Of a DNA stretch of 64,000 nucleotides, positions 1 to 11,171 are shown piece by piece. Within the stretch, counting starts at the first letter, position 1, and each line of letters begins with the position of its first letter. Both the position numbers and the translations under genes were made by a program. The notes below the pieces were generated by a model, which did no database searches, was not told the DNA's origin, and saw nothing but the letters and a program-made list of their open reading frames with translations. Origin of the DNA: Polytrichum commune (taxonomy: Eukaryota; Streptophyta; Polytrichopsida; Polytrichales; Polytrichaceae); contig OX485808.1 of NCBI GenBank assembly GCA_950295325.1, positions 8,250,501 through 8,314,500 on the forward strand, written 5' to 3'.

Positions 1-608
1 CAGAAAGAACAAAAACCAAAACACAAAAAAACAAAATGCGGTGAATGCTGGAATGGAGGAAGCGATAATGAGCGAAGAGCGACAATGCGAAGGATTCCCT
101 CGGCGACTCCGGGAACCTTGGCGACGCCCTAATTCCGTGCCAGTGGGATCCCGTGTTCCACGCACAATGTCACCACGGGGACAGGGTCTACATAACGCGG
201 GATTAGGATCCAGCGAGGTTCGCTTGCCCGTGCCGGTGGGATGCTAGGCCTGGACCATGTCTGATTAGGCTCGGCGCAGGTATGGTGTCCCGTTCTGGAG
301 GTCCGGTGCCTCCCCATGCGTCCCGTGCCCGTGAGTTCCGCCCTGACCAGAGGTGAGACCGGCCGAAGCTACGACTGCATAGGCTCGGAAGAGGCTTGGA
401 ACAGGTTTGTTGTCAGGTTCGGGTACGGGGCTTTCAAATCTCCTTAATGACTTTGAAGGTACCCGCCATTTTGGAAGGGGCAGCTGAAGTGCACAACATT
501 AAAGACCTTGCATTCATTGGGTGCGGTTTCTATTTTAGCTCTTAAATGCTCAATAAGTATGCTCACTTGTTTGAAATGACACAATTTTTGTGCTTTTCTT
601 GGTGCCCC
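1..608. other. Gene-free left edge with a GC-rich block
   Basis: The first ~430 bases are clearly richer in G and C than the DNA that follows, and they contain short open frames on both strands. None resembles a known protein or keeps codon structure over a useful length. It could be an old repeat, or the edge of a gene lying left of the window. Bases 430-608 are ordinary AT-rich DNA. Confidence 0.5.
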
Positions 609-611
609 TAA

Positions 612-1011
612 GGACAAGCCCAGTGGTCCTTGGATCCGCATCTACATCTGCACTTTTTCATCCGAGATGCAGATGCAGATCGAGGAATGTGGCCCAGTGG
701 TCCCCCTAAACTGTAAATTCGGATGAAAACGTAAGCAGGAATTGACGCCCTCCCTGCATAACGTCGACTTGTGTAGGGAGTCTGCTATTTGAATAAGACG
801 CCCATCATTAAGGGTGTTTGTTAGATAAGACAAGCCAGTTGCCGACTTCGTAGTGCCTGGCTTCCGGTACATGGGTAGTTTAGGGTAAATTAATCTGGTG
901 GGATGCATGCATGACTGGCCGACTTACCTGCATCTGCTTCTGCATCCCGGGTGGAGCCCACTTTCCGTTCCCGGATGCAGATGCAGGTGCAGGAAGTCAC
1001 TGGGCTTGCTC
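612..1011. mobile_element. Harbinger-type MITE with TAA duplication
   Basis: The ends are inverted: GGACAAGCCCAGTG at the left and the complement of GAGCAAGCCCAGTG at the right. They are followed inward by GATGCAGATGCAG-type subterminal repeats on both arms. The direct TAA at 609-611 and 1012-1014 fits the TWA target duplications of the PIF/Harbinger superfamily. No transposase is inside. The sequence at 1270-1293 looks like the same site without the insertion, which supports these borders. Confidence 0.75.
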
Positions 1012-1012
1012 T

Positions 1013-1536
1013 AAAGGCCCAACTCCAAATCTCTAATTGTCTAATCACATTCATCCTAATACAATGTTTTATTAACTTAGTAGTTTAATAAATCCAAACG
1101 TTTGGCCAATTTTGGACTAAATTGTTGTTGCACATCCGCTTTAAAATCTCTACTATGATGTCAAATGTCTACACACATTATGTCCATATTTTTTAATGTA
1201 CAATCACCTACATAATGGCTACATGTTGAGTACAAATAACACGACTTGAAGCACGAGTGTTCACGATAATTTCTTGGTGCCCCTAAAGGCCCAACCCCAA
1301 ATCTCTAATCGTCCAATCACATTCATCCTAATACAATGTTTTATTAACTTAGTAGTTTAATAAATCCACACATATGGTCAATTTTGGACTACATTGTTGT
1401 TGCACATCCGTTTTAAAATCTCTACTATGATGTCAAGTGTCTGCACACATTATGTCCACAGTCTTTAATGTACAATCCCCTACATAACAACTACATGTTG
1501 AGGTCAAATAACATGACTTGAAGCACAAGTGTTCAC
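1013..1536. repeat. Direct tandem duplication, ~273-bp period
   Basis: The stretch from 1013 is repeated from 1286 with scattered substitutions. Both units contain AATACAATGTTTTATTAAC and the same order of landmarks down to GTTCAC. There is no coding content. The start of unit 2 preserves the apparent empty site of the element at 612-1011. Confidence 0.85.
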
Positions 1537-3233
1537 ATTTTCAAAAATTGCTTGTTTATTTCCAAACATGTCAAAAGTCTATAACTACACAAATGCCAAT
1601 TTTAATAAAGAAACGATATAACTCTAATGATGGACATGACTTGACTACGTGGATGACATGTTTGTAAAGTTAGGATGGTTCACCAAAAGAATAAAAATAA
1701 AATCAGCCATCCGCATGTCCCGATTCAAAATATTGTAATGTAACTACATAAATTGGTATGGACGGACAAAGGTGGTGGTTTGAACATAAACGTCGTTCTT
1801 GACTTTTAGGGCTTTACTTATGACTAGGTTTGAGTGGATAGTATCCATTTGCATCTCATGATAGTAGATACCCACCAAGTAACATTCAAATACACCTTGC
1901 AACCCTTTCACCCCCACCCCTAAGTGTAAGGATACTTCGATATATGAAGGTGACACCTGCTAAACACAATGTTGGGTTCATTTCACTTAGAAATTGTTCA
2001 AAGTTTGCTAAGGATGTGCTATGTGCATCCGTGCCCTTTGGAAAAGGGACTCTTTGCTCTCATGTTTTTTCATGGTCAATAGAGTTATCCGTAAAGTCCC
2101 TCAAAGTGGGATAAAACCATGGGTTTGATATTTCTTTGGGAAACTTTCTATCATAAACTCTTTAACTCATAGACATTTATAAAACAAATGTAGAATAACC
2201 ACAATTTAACAAATTTGACTACATTTATATTCTAGAGGGTCACAAGATTTATTCATTACAAGTCTTCTAGCATAGACCTAGTGTTCGATTCAATGACATT
2301 GTGGTGCACATTGATTGTATGACAATTTCTTTTCATTCAATAAAAGCACTAGTCTTGCATATTTGTATGTTCCCATCACGCAGGTTCTCAATGTGTAATT
2401 GTCGTTGGTAAACAATGTTTATGGTGCAAAAACCCATGTATATTCAAAGCATGCATGCGTGGCTTGGGTTGTTCTCATCATTGTGTTTCGTGTGTGTTCC
2501 CAATGAGTTCCCCACTATCTTCATATTAGTCCCAAAATTGTCTTAAAGTCCCAAAATGTTTAATATAGTGTTTGTGTATTAAAGGCTAGTATGAAAGTTG
2601 GGGGAAACCATTGAGACCTCCAATTTCCACCTCTCAAACTTTGAGAGAATTTTAGGATTTTAAATATGGTATGCGCATGGGACCCGTTATCTTGAATCTC
2701 ATAACAGCCTATGCAAGGCTAGCTCGGTGCACCCATCCTGATAGGACAAGCTAAAAAGTTGGTATGAATAGCCCGCACTTCTCTTTGTGTATGGTAATTC
2801 AAGCATTGACAAAAACTCGAGTGACTTTGTGTTAATTCTCAAGAGCTCATGCTTTGGGACTAAACCCTTGGTTTCATTTGCTTTACTTTACAAATAACTC
2901 TAACATATTTGAATGATGTTTGAAACTTCACAATACAAGCATATAAGTAATGACCATTTTCAACCACATTCATATCACTAACCAATGTGCATTTGTTCTA
3001 TGGCCCTTGGAAATATAACCATGGATGCACAAACCTTGCACAAGGCAAAATCAAATTTAGATTGAGCTCCTAGCATCCCATTGTTATGTACCTAAGGTCC
3101 ACAATTGCTTAGTAATGTAATGCATAACATTATTCACATGCATGGTTGTGTTCCACTCTAAAATTAACATCTGACATGGGCCTCCACTATCTTACCTTCG
3201 TGGGAAGAAACTTAAAAAATAAGAAAAAATTGA
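1537..3233. other. No gene recognised
   Basis: This is AT-rich, apparently unique DNA. Short open frames (for example 1744-1956 minus) show no known family or convincing start context. No terminal repeats or tandem structure were found. Confidence 0.5.
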
Positions 3234-3372
3234 TGCTAGTACGAATAGTGAATAGTGCCACTATGAATAGTATGAATAGTGTAAATACCACTAGTATTTT
3301 TAGTGATGGCGTTGCTATGAATAATGTTGGGGTGAATAGTGTTCTCGTGAATAATGCCCATAACATGATTCC
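3234..3372 (+). repeat. Degenerate GAATAGT-rich short repeat
   Basis: The motif TGAATAGT and close variants (GAATAATG, GTGAATAG) recur about nine times at irregular 8-20 base spacing. The open frame across it (3146-3394) is Asn/Ser/Val-rich only because of the repeat and is not taken as a gene. Confidence 0.6.
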
Positions 3373-3649
3373 AAGTGTCAACCTAAATGTATAAATAATA
3401 AACATATGTTCGTATCTTGTTCGCAAGGCCCACATAAAATATTTAACATATTCCAAGGTCATGGAATTGACCCACATGGCTGAATAATGTAATGTGACTT
3501 CCAAACATGACCATCAAGGCCAATATATTTGTAATGTGCGTCTAACTTATAACAAGCAATTAGTGACACGTCACTATTTCAAGTCGATTGACAACAAACT
3601 TTAAAAAGGAAATAGTGGAGGAATTATCATGGCCCTAGTCAACTACTTA

Positions 3650-3950
3650 GGGCCGTTTTACACTAGGAGTCAAGGCCGTGAAATCTTGGGGCCAACTTAA
3701 CCAATATTTGAGTTCTTTTGAAGCTCGAGCCGGCCTCAAGAAGTGTACTCGTTGGCCCCCCAATCCACGAGGGTTCCTTTTGTGCCTTGGGGGCCATCTC
3801 AAGGCCAACATTTTATAGATTAAAACATTCAGTTAATTGTTGGCCTTGACTCCTAGTCTAAAGCTCTTTGGGTTGGCCTTGAGCTTTCAACCAATAGGAT
3901 CGCGAGATTTCCCTCTGCCCTTGGCCTCAACTCCTAGTGTAAAGTGGGCC
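3650..3950. mobile_element. 301-bp MITE with TTA duplication
   Basis: Both ends read inward as GGGCCGTTTTACAC and GGCCCACTTTACAC, followed by TAGGAGT and a GGCC-rich subterminal zone. Direct TTA occurs at 3647-3649 and 3951-3953. The size, ends and 3-bp duplication fit a Tourist/Harbinger-type non-autonomous element. It has no coding capacity. Confidence 0.8.
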
Positions 3951-4033
3951 TTATTCTCTATTTGAGGCATCAAAACACCCATAATGGGAGTTGTGAAGGC
4001 ATGGCCTCTGTTTAAGTAAATGGTGATGACATT

Positions 4034-4201
4034 TTATTTATTTATTTTTGGAACACGGGAAGCGCTTGAGCACCTGGTTAGTTTTCCGTCGAGTAGAGAA
4101 CCGATTTCACAGCCAGGAATTGAACTACCAACCACGCCGGTCGGTTTGGGTACCTCTCCACTGTTATCCAATAGTTTAGGGTCATCTCAAACCGAATGAT
4201 T
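4034..4201 (-). mobile_element. Candidate tRNA-derived SINE
   Basis: Read on the minus strand, a possible A box (TGGATAACAGTGG, 4170-4158) is followed by AGTTCAATTCC (4126-4116), which matches the pol III B-box consensus at 10 of 11 positions. The element ends in AAAAATAAATAAATAAA. The 8-mer ATGACATT flanks it at 4026-4033 and 4202-4209, consistent with a retroposition duplication. The head is too diverged to name the parent tRNA. Confidence 0.6.
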
Positions 4202-6187
4202 ATGACATTCACTCCAGGCATACAAACCTTGGGCAATTGGTTTGTGTGTCAGTAGAACATTATCTCGTGTCACTAGAAAAATTGTAAATCTATCACATTG
4301 ATCATAAGAATTGAAATTCCTTTTCCATCACATAGAACCGTTGCCTAGGACTCAATATGTTGGTAGTGATTCTACAACTTAATTTACATGTGATGTTAGA
4401 GGTTAAAAAATGGTATACAACTCTCATATGTCAAGGCTTTGGCCATAAGAAATTAAAGCCCTTGTTGCCATGACAACTATAGCTTGCGTGAACTTCTTAC
4501 CAATTCAAACCATATACGGTAAACATGGCTTATTCAACACATAGCCTTTTTTCAAACACATGCTTTTGGGTGCAAATTGGTTTAAGATGAACACTTATGG
4601 TTTGTCCTAGGGATTAACATGACGGCTCATTGGTTGGGCTAGCCAAAAGAAATAATGCTCAACACCCACTCCATTTACTACTTTAGGCATGCCTATATAA
4701 ATGCTTAAGAAGATCATTGTTATGCTATTGAAAAATTCATCATAAATTATGATTTAGTGACCTTAACTGCGTTCTTGTGGCATTGGTTTCGTACGAGGTT
4801 TGCTAATTCACAAGGTGTTTCTAATCTATCTATCTATCTATCTATCTATATAACACATCTAAAGAGGCCAAACCTCATGGAAATGGTCATAATAGTTTTG
4901 TCTACCTTGATAACTAATTGTTCCAAAATTTTAGTTTTGAGGTAATATTGCATATGATCATCATACCTCTCATTCATCAAGTGAAACTTTTTCCCAAGTT
5001 AAGATCACACATGTATGATGATAAACTTCACTACATTGAGAACGGTAAGCAATGTGGATAGGAGTAGAGTGTGATTTTCCATGGGCAACCCTATATTGTG
5101 GCCCACATTTTACTTTATCACGAATGAAATAGTATCGTACAACCTTGGTTACATCGGTCATGCCCCTGTGATATACCCACCTCCTTCCCATAGGTTGTTA
5201 GAAAGCCTTCAAATACACACCATTGTTGTGTCTAATAGAAATATTGAAACCTATAACATGGGCCTTTGATGGCAAGTACTAGAGATTGGTAGTACAAAAC
5301 AATGTGTGCCCACAATATTCTTCCCAATCTTATCACTATGGAATTAAGTTTAATAATATGCCCAACATTATTTACTAATTTAAAACTTAGTGCTCATGAT
5401 TTTGTTTTTCTAAACATCAACTTTTCATTAGTAAATTGCAATTAAAGCATGGCCCAAACTTCTAAGAACACGTGAGGGACACCTATGCACTTTGAGGTTA
5501 TGTAACAAATACGTCCCTGGAAAATGCCTTAGTTGAGATCCTTGCCGTTGTTGGGTAAATTAGATGTCATTAGGAGGTATATGTTGATGCCGGTTGGGTT
5601 ATCAATGTGGATGAAGACTTCTTGGATTGGCCAACTACTCTAGGTCTAACTGTTAACACGATTTATGCAACCACACAAAGTAGAAAAGTAAAACGCAGTG
5701 GATGAGTGATGGCAGGAACGGAGGAGATCAGGGGAGGAGGGTTACATCGGTCAAATCCGACGGTCGAGAAAGCACATGCAACGTGGCCTCACTAGAAGCC
5801 AGAAGCTGCTTTCATCGCCCATAGACTTCTTCTCAATAAAAAAAACACCTCACATTAACTTCGTATACATTTTGCATCCCCACTTCATTTATGAAAAGTC
5901 AACTAAAATGACAATCTTTATGATTCCTCAATTGTTAAATGAACAAGATGGTTCCATATCTAATCCAAGATCAAAATAGGGCCACTTACAATGATCACTT
6001 AAAAAGAAGAAGAAACACCCTCACTTTAACCTCCTATTGCATCTCAAAAGTGTTTCTAAAAATTTCAAACGACAATGAGCTTGATTAGCAATTTACTATC
6101 ACGTGGAGACAATTTTCGATATGATCAACCAACAACAAAATTTATTGTTTTGTGGAGTTGGAATCATCCACAGTATATAGGGCACCG
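4202..6187. other. No gene recognised
   Basis: This is AT-rich DNA with a CTAT microsatellite near 4825. Open frames up to ~73 codons (4970-5191 minus, 5776-5979 plus) have no recognisable domains. Nothing else is supported. Confidence 0.5.
4825..4850. repeat. (TCTA)n microsatellite
   Basis: About six uninterrupted TCTA units. Confidence 0.95.
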
Positions 6188-6189
6188 TA

Positions 6190-6851
6190 CCTAAGGGTTA
6201 GTTCACATGGGGTCCCAAGTCCCAAGTCCCACACATGTTAGCAATTCCCAACATGGAGGTAGAGTCCCAACTTTTGAGCCTCAAGAAACCATTAGAATAC
6301 GGTTCATTATCATCGAAGTCGGGATCTTGACTATTTTATGCAAAAGTATTAATGGGACTTGTGTTTAAAGTTGGGTCTATAGCTTGCTACTCGACCCAAC
6401 TCTCAGCACAAGTCTCAAGCCTCACATCCTTAAAAGGTGTTGCCACGTAAGCATCCATGTCATACTTGGGACTTGGGACCCGTGTGAACGACGCTAAATA
6501 TGATATGTAGTGTCATATGGCATTTTATGTCACTAGGTTTACTTTTCGGATGACACTTCTTATGAATAAGTGAACAAATATTGTCCTAGATGATGGATGA
6601 GTTCATTCCATTGGCCAAAGCCCAACCTTTCTTTTGCCAACAACTTGTGATGAAATATTGTCACAAATGATTGAGATTTGGATGAAAATTTATTTGATAA
6701 GTGACAGTAATTGCAACACTATAATTCCATGATCCCCCCAAAAGTTCACCATGAATGAAAAATTATGTTGGTGACACTATACCACGGTCCATAATTAGTC
6801 ATGAGCAAGACAATTAATTAGAATTGGTGACACTAAATATTGTATTCAGTG
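6190..6851. mobile_element. TA-flanked CACTA-end MITE, interrupted by another MITE
   Basis: The right end reads inward as CACTGAATACAATATTTAGTG and is followed by TA (6852-6853). The left end survives as TA then CCTAA (6188-6194) and resumes at 6495 with TAAATATGATATGTAGTG. The interior is related, in inverse order, to the element at 36949-37341. The 300-bp MITE at 6195-6494 sits inside the left terminal repeat. It is non-coding. Confidence 0.65.
6195..6494. mobile_element. 300-bp MITE nested in a TA-type MITE, TAA duplication
   Basis: The ends read inward as GTTCACATGGGGTCCC and GTTCACACGGGTCCC with CCAAGTCCCAAG behind. Direct TAA lies at 6192-6194 and 6495-6497. The same family occurs at 35344-36092 and as a half copy at 6854-6992. 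This points to a Harbinger-type MITE family. Confidence 0.75.
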
Positions 6852-6853
6852 TA

Positions 6854-6992
6854 GTAAGTCCCAACTTCCATGCTCTCAACGGTTGAGATTACACTCATTA
6901 GCCATATCTGTTTCCTGGACTTCAAAAATCAATTTCATTTCATTGACCTCGAGTGACTTGGGACTGGACTTGAGACATGTGTGAACAAATCC
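6854..6992 (-). mobile_element. Half copy of the GGTCCCAAGTC MITE family
   Basis: On the minus strand it runs from GTTCACACATG through AAGTCCAGTCCCAAGTC to GAGAGCATGGAAGTTGGGACTTACTAC. This parallels the left part of the element at 35344. The other end is missing. Confidence 0.5.
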
Positions 6993-6995
6993 TAA

Positions 6996-7539
6996 GGGGT
7001 TGTTTACACCAAGACCATGAAGTCGTCCCAAGGCCCTGTTAAATCCGTGATTGGTTGTTAAACTCGTCCCGGAACCACTCCGGTTTACATCAAGAGAAAA
7101 AATGTGAAAGTGACCATGGAGTTTGAGGTCCTCAAAAGATATAGTTCAAGGCCTACATTATCCAGTGACATGGTCCAATGGGTTTTGCAGTGGAAGAGGC
7201 AAAAGAGGTGCTCTAGTAGAAAAAGGCAGGGGCCCATGACAAAGAAATGATGTTATAATAAAATTTTCAATGAAATGTTTTTTGGGGAAGAGAAGATGGC
7301 GAAAAGAGAAGACAAAAGAATGATCAAACTTGAACTTTTTTCAAAATTGCCCTTTTCGGGCATATATTTAAAAAGCAATTAGCACATTCATTGTTTGGTG
7401 CATGATCATTCCTCTTGGTCCACATTCGGTTTACACCTAGTGAGGGGCCCAAAGGCTTTGTAAACTAAATTTTTAAGAAATCGGAAAATGGAAGTCCAAT
7501 TTCATTGTCTGACTTCATGGTCCATGTTGTTAAGCGCCC
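6996..7539. mobile_element. Deletion derivative of the window's Harbinger element
   Basis: The left end GGGGTTGTTTACACC...CATGAAGTCGTCCC and the right part (GGTTTACACCTAGTGAGGGG, then TGACTTCATGGTCCAT) match the ends of the element at 43830-47475. The internal phrases GGTCCAATGGGTTTTGCAG and TTTTCGGGCATATATTTAAA are shared too, but both genes are gone. The right terminus is eroded, so the border is approximate. Confidence 0.75.
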
Positions 7540-7554
7540 TGAGTTATGATACAA

Positions 7555-8577
7555 CCTAAACTCCGTAATATCGACCCCCATAATGTCACTCACTCTCTAA
7601 TATCCTGAAACCCTAGGGAACGGATGTTCGTAGTTCAAATCTCACTCCTTATTGTCACATTTCTCTCCCTTATATCACGAATTTTGTCATTGATGCAAAC
7701 CAATAAAGAAGTCAACCCGCACCCACGTATTGCGCCATGTGTCAATATGTGGAGTGTCACCTTCTTATTCTTCTTCTTCATCTTATGCCACTTGTTGAAT
7801 GTTGGTGCATGCATATGCCACATCACATGGGAAGGCCAAGTGGAGTGGACCACGCCACACCATTAAAATGTTGCACTTTGTGTTATTCCATAGTGTCACA
7901 TGCCACAACTAATTCTATAGTATCATGCATCCATGTTAACACTACAAAACTCCGTAATATCACGTGCACTTTGGTTGCCACGGGTGTGATACTACGGAGT
8001 TTTTTTAGAATTTGATATTCCCCTCCCAAAATATGGGACCGGTCAGATGGTTATCTAAAATGAAAAGTATTGAAACAGGGTAGGCTTCATCTGCATGGTG
8101 TGCAGAGTGAGTGTCGTAGGACCACTTGTCACAAAACACATGTGCTCGTACATATGCCTTGTCAGCGTCCTTTACTGTGTCCTTGGAAAGGAAAGGAGTA
8201 CAATGATTTAATAAGAGCCACTCTAACCTCCCTAATATCACACCCATGGCAACCAAAGTGCACGTGATATTAAGGACATCTGTAGTGTTAACATGGATGC
8301 GTGATAATAGATAATTAGTGTAACATGTGACATCGTGGAATCAACACAAAGTCAACTTTGCAGTAATGACAACAATTATAATGACGACAACGTGATGCGT
8401 GCGAGCTTGTGGTTTGAATCCTTTGGATGGTTTACTTTAATGTCAGAGCATGTGATATATGGGAAGGGAATGTGACATCAAGGAGGGAGATTTACACTAA
8501 GCACATTTCTTCTATGGGGTTTCGGGATATAGGAGAGGGCGCGACATCGCAGAGGGTGATGGTACAGAGGTTAGATT
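7555..8577. mobile_element. Long-inverted-repeat (foldback) element
   Basis: The two halves are inverted copies of one another. 7920-7978 (with TTAACACTACA and CACGTGCACTTTGGTTGCCA) pairs with 8239-8305. 7640-7680 (CTCACTCCTTATTGTCACAT) pairs with 8460-8500. The ATCC(T/C)GAAACCC area near 7600 pairs with ~8520. Phrases such as TAATATCAC recur every ~50-60 bases. No coding region is recognised. Long subterminal inverted repeats suggest a MULE- or foldback-type element, but no target duplication was identified. Confidence 0.6.
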
Positions 8578-8579
8578 GC

Positions 8580-8887
8580 GTCATGGATGATTGAAATTTG
8601 GAAGAAAGCCATGCCACATACCGAAACAAAGCTCAATAAACTTTGCATCCTAACAACATATATGTAATGAAAGATTGTCATGGATGATTGAAATTTGGAT
8701 GAAAAAAACACTTTGTAATTGCAACATTTTAAATTTGTAATGCACAAAGCTTTTAAAAAAAAAAAAATTTTACAAGGAGTGGCAAATGATGTTAGGTTTA
8801 CATTTAGTGTTAGTGTCACTACACAACCGGTTTATAATTCGTATAGCAAGATGAATAGAGTCGATGACACTAAATGCGACGTTGGTG
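8580..8887. mobile_element. Partial TA-type MITE
   Basis: TCATGGATGATTGAAATTTG occurs twice (8580, 8679), and the block shares internal phrases with the elements at 6190 and 36949. The right end GACACTAAATGCGACGTTGGTG is followed by TA. The left terminus is not clear. An A-tract at 8755-8767 lies inside. Confidence 0.5.
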
Positions 8888-9072
8888 TAGTAACTTGTGT
8901 TGTAAATCAATATACATAATATTTTGTTTTTAATCTCTAGGGCTACAGGTGAAATGCGAGGTTCTCTCTTCCGCAATTGCTTAAATTGGGGCCCAAATCG
9001 AGGCAGCAATTTGGGGTGGCATGCGGTGGAGACACGTCAAATTCTAATTGTAATGACTCAATAGTTATCTTA

Positions 9073-9344
9073 GAGCATCCTCAGTCGGTCTAGGTAAAGC
9101 TCACTGCAAACCAAGACCTATCTTGCTTAAAATTGCTCAAAATTTAGAGGGAGTGCACCAAATCTTGCTTTAAAATGGAAAGATCCTCCCACACTCCCTC
9201 CAAATTTTTGACATTTAGAGGGAGTGTGGGAGGATCTGTCCATTTTAAGCAAGATTTGGTGCACTCCCTCTAAATTTTGAGCAATTTTAAGCAAGATAGG
9301 TCTTGGTTTGCAGTGAGCTTTACCTAGACCGACTGAGGATGCTC
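9073..9344. mobile_element. Near-perfect 270-bp foldback MITE
   Basis: Left arm and right arm are almost exact inverted copies (~125 bases each) around a ~20-base centre. The ends read GAGCATCCTCAGTCGGTC inward from both sides. Arms this similar suggest recent insertion or recent arm homogenisation. A transcript would form one long hairpin. Flanks are TTA on the left and TTG on the right, so a Harbinger duplication is possible but not proven. Confidence 0.85.
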
Positions 9345-9539
9345 TTGAACAAAGTTTGTTAGAGTTGCTCCACTTCATGCGCTTTTGGGGATCAAGTCCA
9401 CGTTCCGAAATTCACAAGATGTGATTCTTTCAATTGCAACTCTTGGGGATCAAGTTCAAATCATCATTTACTACATCATCTTTCGCACAAAAATCCGCAT
9501 GAAATTTGTTATGTTTACCTCACGGCTCTATATATCTTG

Positions 9540-9979
9540 CGCTATAGAATAGATGCAACGTGTTGATCCAACAGTAATCAAGACAGAGGATCCAATCACG
9601 TCAAGCTACTACTTCTTCGATCGATTCGAGCTCGACACTTGGTGATGTTGAATTTGTCTCAAAAAATTCTTGGAAATTTTGAAAACCATTCTTTGAATAT
9701 TCCCCATCAATCTAAAATGTTCTGTCAAAACCCAACAAGGTATTAGCTGACGAGACTGAAATTCTTGCATGGAGATTCATGGTGCGATTTCTCATCTTAT
9801 ATGTTCGATTTGGATTTAAGTTTTGGGTCAATGATTCTAGGATAAAAAGAGCCAGCCAACCCCTAGGTAATGTACGTGTGGTCATTGGGACTTGGGAGTA
9901 CTTGTGCTATATATTTAGTATATGCAAGTGTGATCCGAGCTCGATTCAAGACAGAAGACCCAATCACGTCAAACTATGC
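9540..9979 (+). repeat. Short direct duplication, ~365-bp offset
   Basis: A block near 9540-9612 (GCTATA...GATCC..., AATCACGTCAAGCTACT) recurs with changes at 9905-9979 (AATCACGTCAAACTATG). It has no coding sense. Confidence 0.5.
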
Positions 9980-10803
9980 CGTTTATGGTATCTAGTGTCA
10001 CCTACACTATTTGTAAAGGGCCTAACCTAGATGCCTAGAAACCTCAAAGTGTCGCATCCACTATTGGCTAATATGATATTATTCGTCAACACAAGTAACT
10101 TCTTCAAGTGAAAGTTTATTTACATTGTGGCATTCAACATAGCACGTTAGGATACTCGAGACATTAATTAGTTTTGTTGTTTTGTATGCAAGGGGAAGAT
10201 GCTGTTGAGCATACTAATGGCAAGTGTCATGTGTTCATTTTAGTATGCAAGAGAAAGATATTCTTCAAGAGCACACTAATGCAAGTGTCATTTGTGTATA
10301 ATTTAGTCAACTTGTGGACCATTGCGTGACATTAGCATACACCTCATAACATTGTTGAACATACAAGATACTGGTAATCCTCCCTACTATCACACCTGTG
10401 GCAAACCAAAGTGCACGTGATATTAAGGAGGTATGTAGTGGTGACATGGATGCATGATAATAGAAAATCAATGTCAAAACTGATGATATATGGGAAGGAA
10501 ATGTGACAACAAGGAGGGAGATTTAAACTTAGCACATCCATTCCCTAGGATTTCGGGATATAAGAGAGGGCGCAACTTGTTAGCAAAATCAATAATAATA
10601 AATCAAATATTCTCCATCAATCTAGAAATGTTTCGTAAAACCCCACCAAGGTACTAACTTCCGAAACTCAAATCCCTGCATGGAGATTCATGATGTAAAG
10701 TTCTCATCTTATGTGTTGGATTTGGATTTAAGTTCTAGGATGCAAAGAGTGGGGCAAATAATGTGTGTAAGTGTTTCAGATGAGGCTCACATGGGGACTT
10801 GGG
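9695..10803 (+). repeat. Direct repeat pair 9695-9896 / 10605-10803
   Basis: Two ~200-bp copies share CCATCAATCTA, TGCATGGAGATTCATG, TTGGATTTAAGTT and GGGACTTGGG in the same order, 910 bp apart. A half copy of the foldback element (10378) lies between them. The second copy ends ~240 bp before the HSP70 TATA box, so duplication reached the promoter-distal region. Confidence 0.75.
10378..10572 (+). mobile_element. Right-half copy of the 7555-8577 foldback family
   Basis: CAAAGTGCACGTGATATTAAGGA, split here by small changes, is followed by TAGTG, TGACATGGATGCATGATAAT, GATATATGGGAAGG and CAAGGAGGGAGATTTA in the same order as at 8240-8530. Only one arm is present. Confidence 0.65.
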
Positions 10804-10959
10804 GAATATGGATGAGATATGGAAATGGAATAACATTATATTGCATGCTTCAATGCTCATCCAGTCCCAGCCACTTGGCACATTGGAACTGTGCTGCACA
10901 AAAACAACTGAATTTGGCCAAGTGTTAGCAAGCGCCTGGGATCGCAATGAGAGGGGCTC

Positions 10960-11134
10960 GAAGGTTCCAGACTCCACTTGTTGGAAATCGGGGAAGGCTC
11001 GCGGGAATACACTAGACGATTCCAGAATACACAGGACGATTCCAGAAGGTTCTGGAACGAACAAGAGCTCTCTCGAGGCTTCGAGGCTTTCACTGAGTTG
11101 CGTTTTCTCTAGCTTCGAGAAAGACAGCTTCTGG
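10960..11134 (+). promoter_or_regulatory. Heat-shock element cluster of HSP70
   Basis: A perfect four-unit alternating element, TTCCAGAAGGTTCTGGAA, lies at 11040-11057. Extra matches are GAAGGTTCCAGA at 10960-10971, TTCCAGAA at 11020-11027, and TTCGAGAA at 11114-11121 followed by TTCTGGA at 11129. Inverted GAA units at 5-bp steps are the known binding pattern for heat-shock factor trimers. The nearest is ~50 bp from the TATA box, which argues for heat-inducible expression. Confidence 0.9.
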
Positions 11135-11171
11135 ATTGCGGTACTGCCATCTAGTTTGTTCTAAAGCCTCT

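Noticed and set aside
3146-3504. Asn/Ser/Val-rich frame and its antisense partner
   Set aside because: Produced by the GAATAGT short repeat; low complexity with no other support.
7940-8287. CACTA (CMC) transposon ends CACTACA...TGTAGTG
   Set aside because: The inverted repeat continues far beyond these bases on both sides, so CACTACA is internal to a longer foldback element, and no 3-bp duplication follows it.
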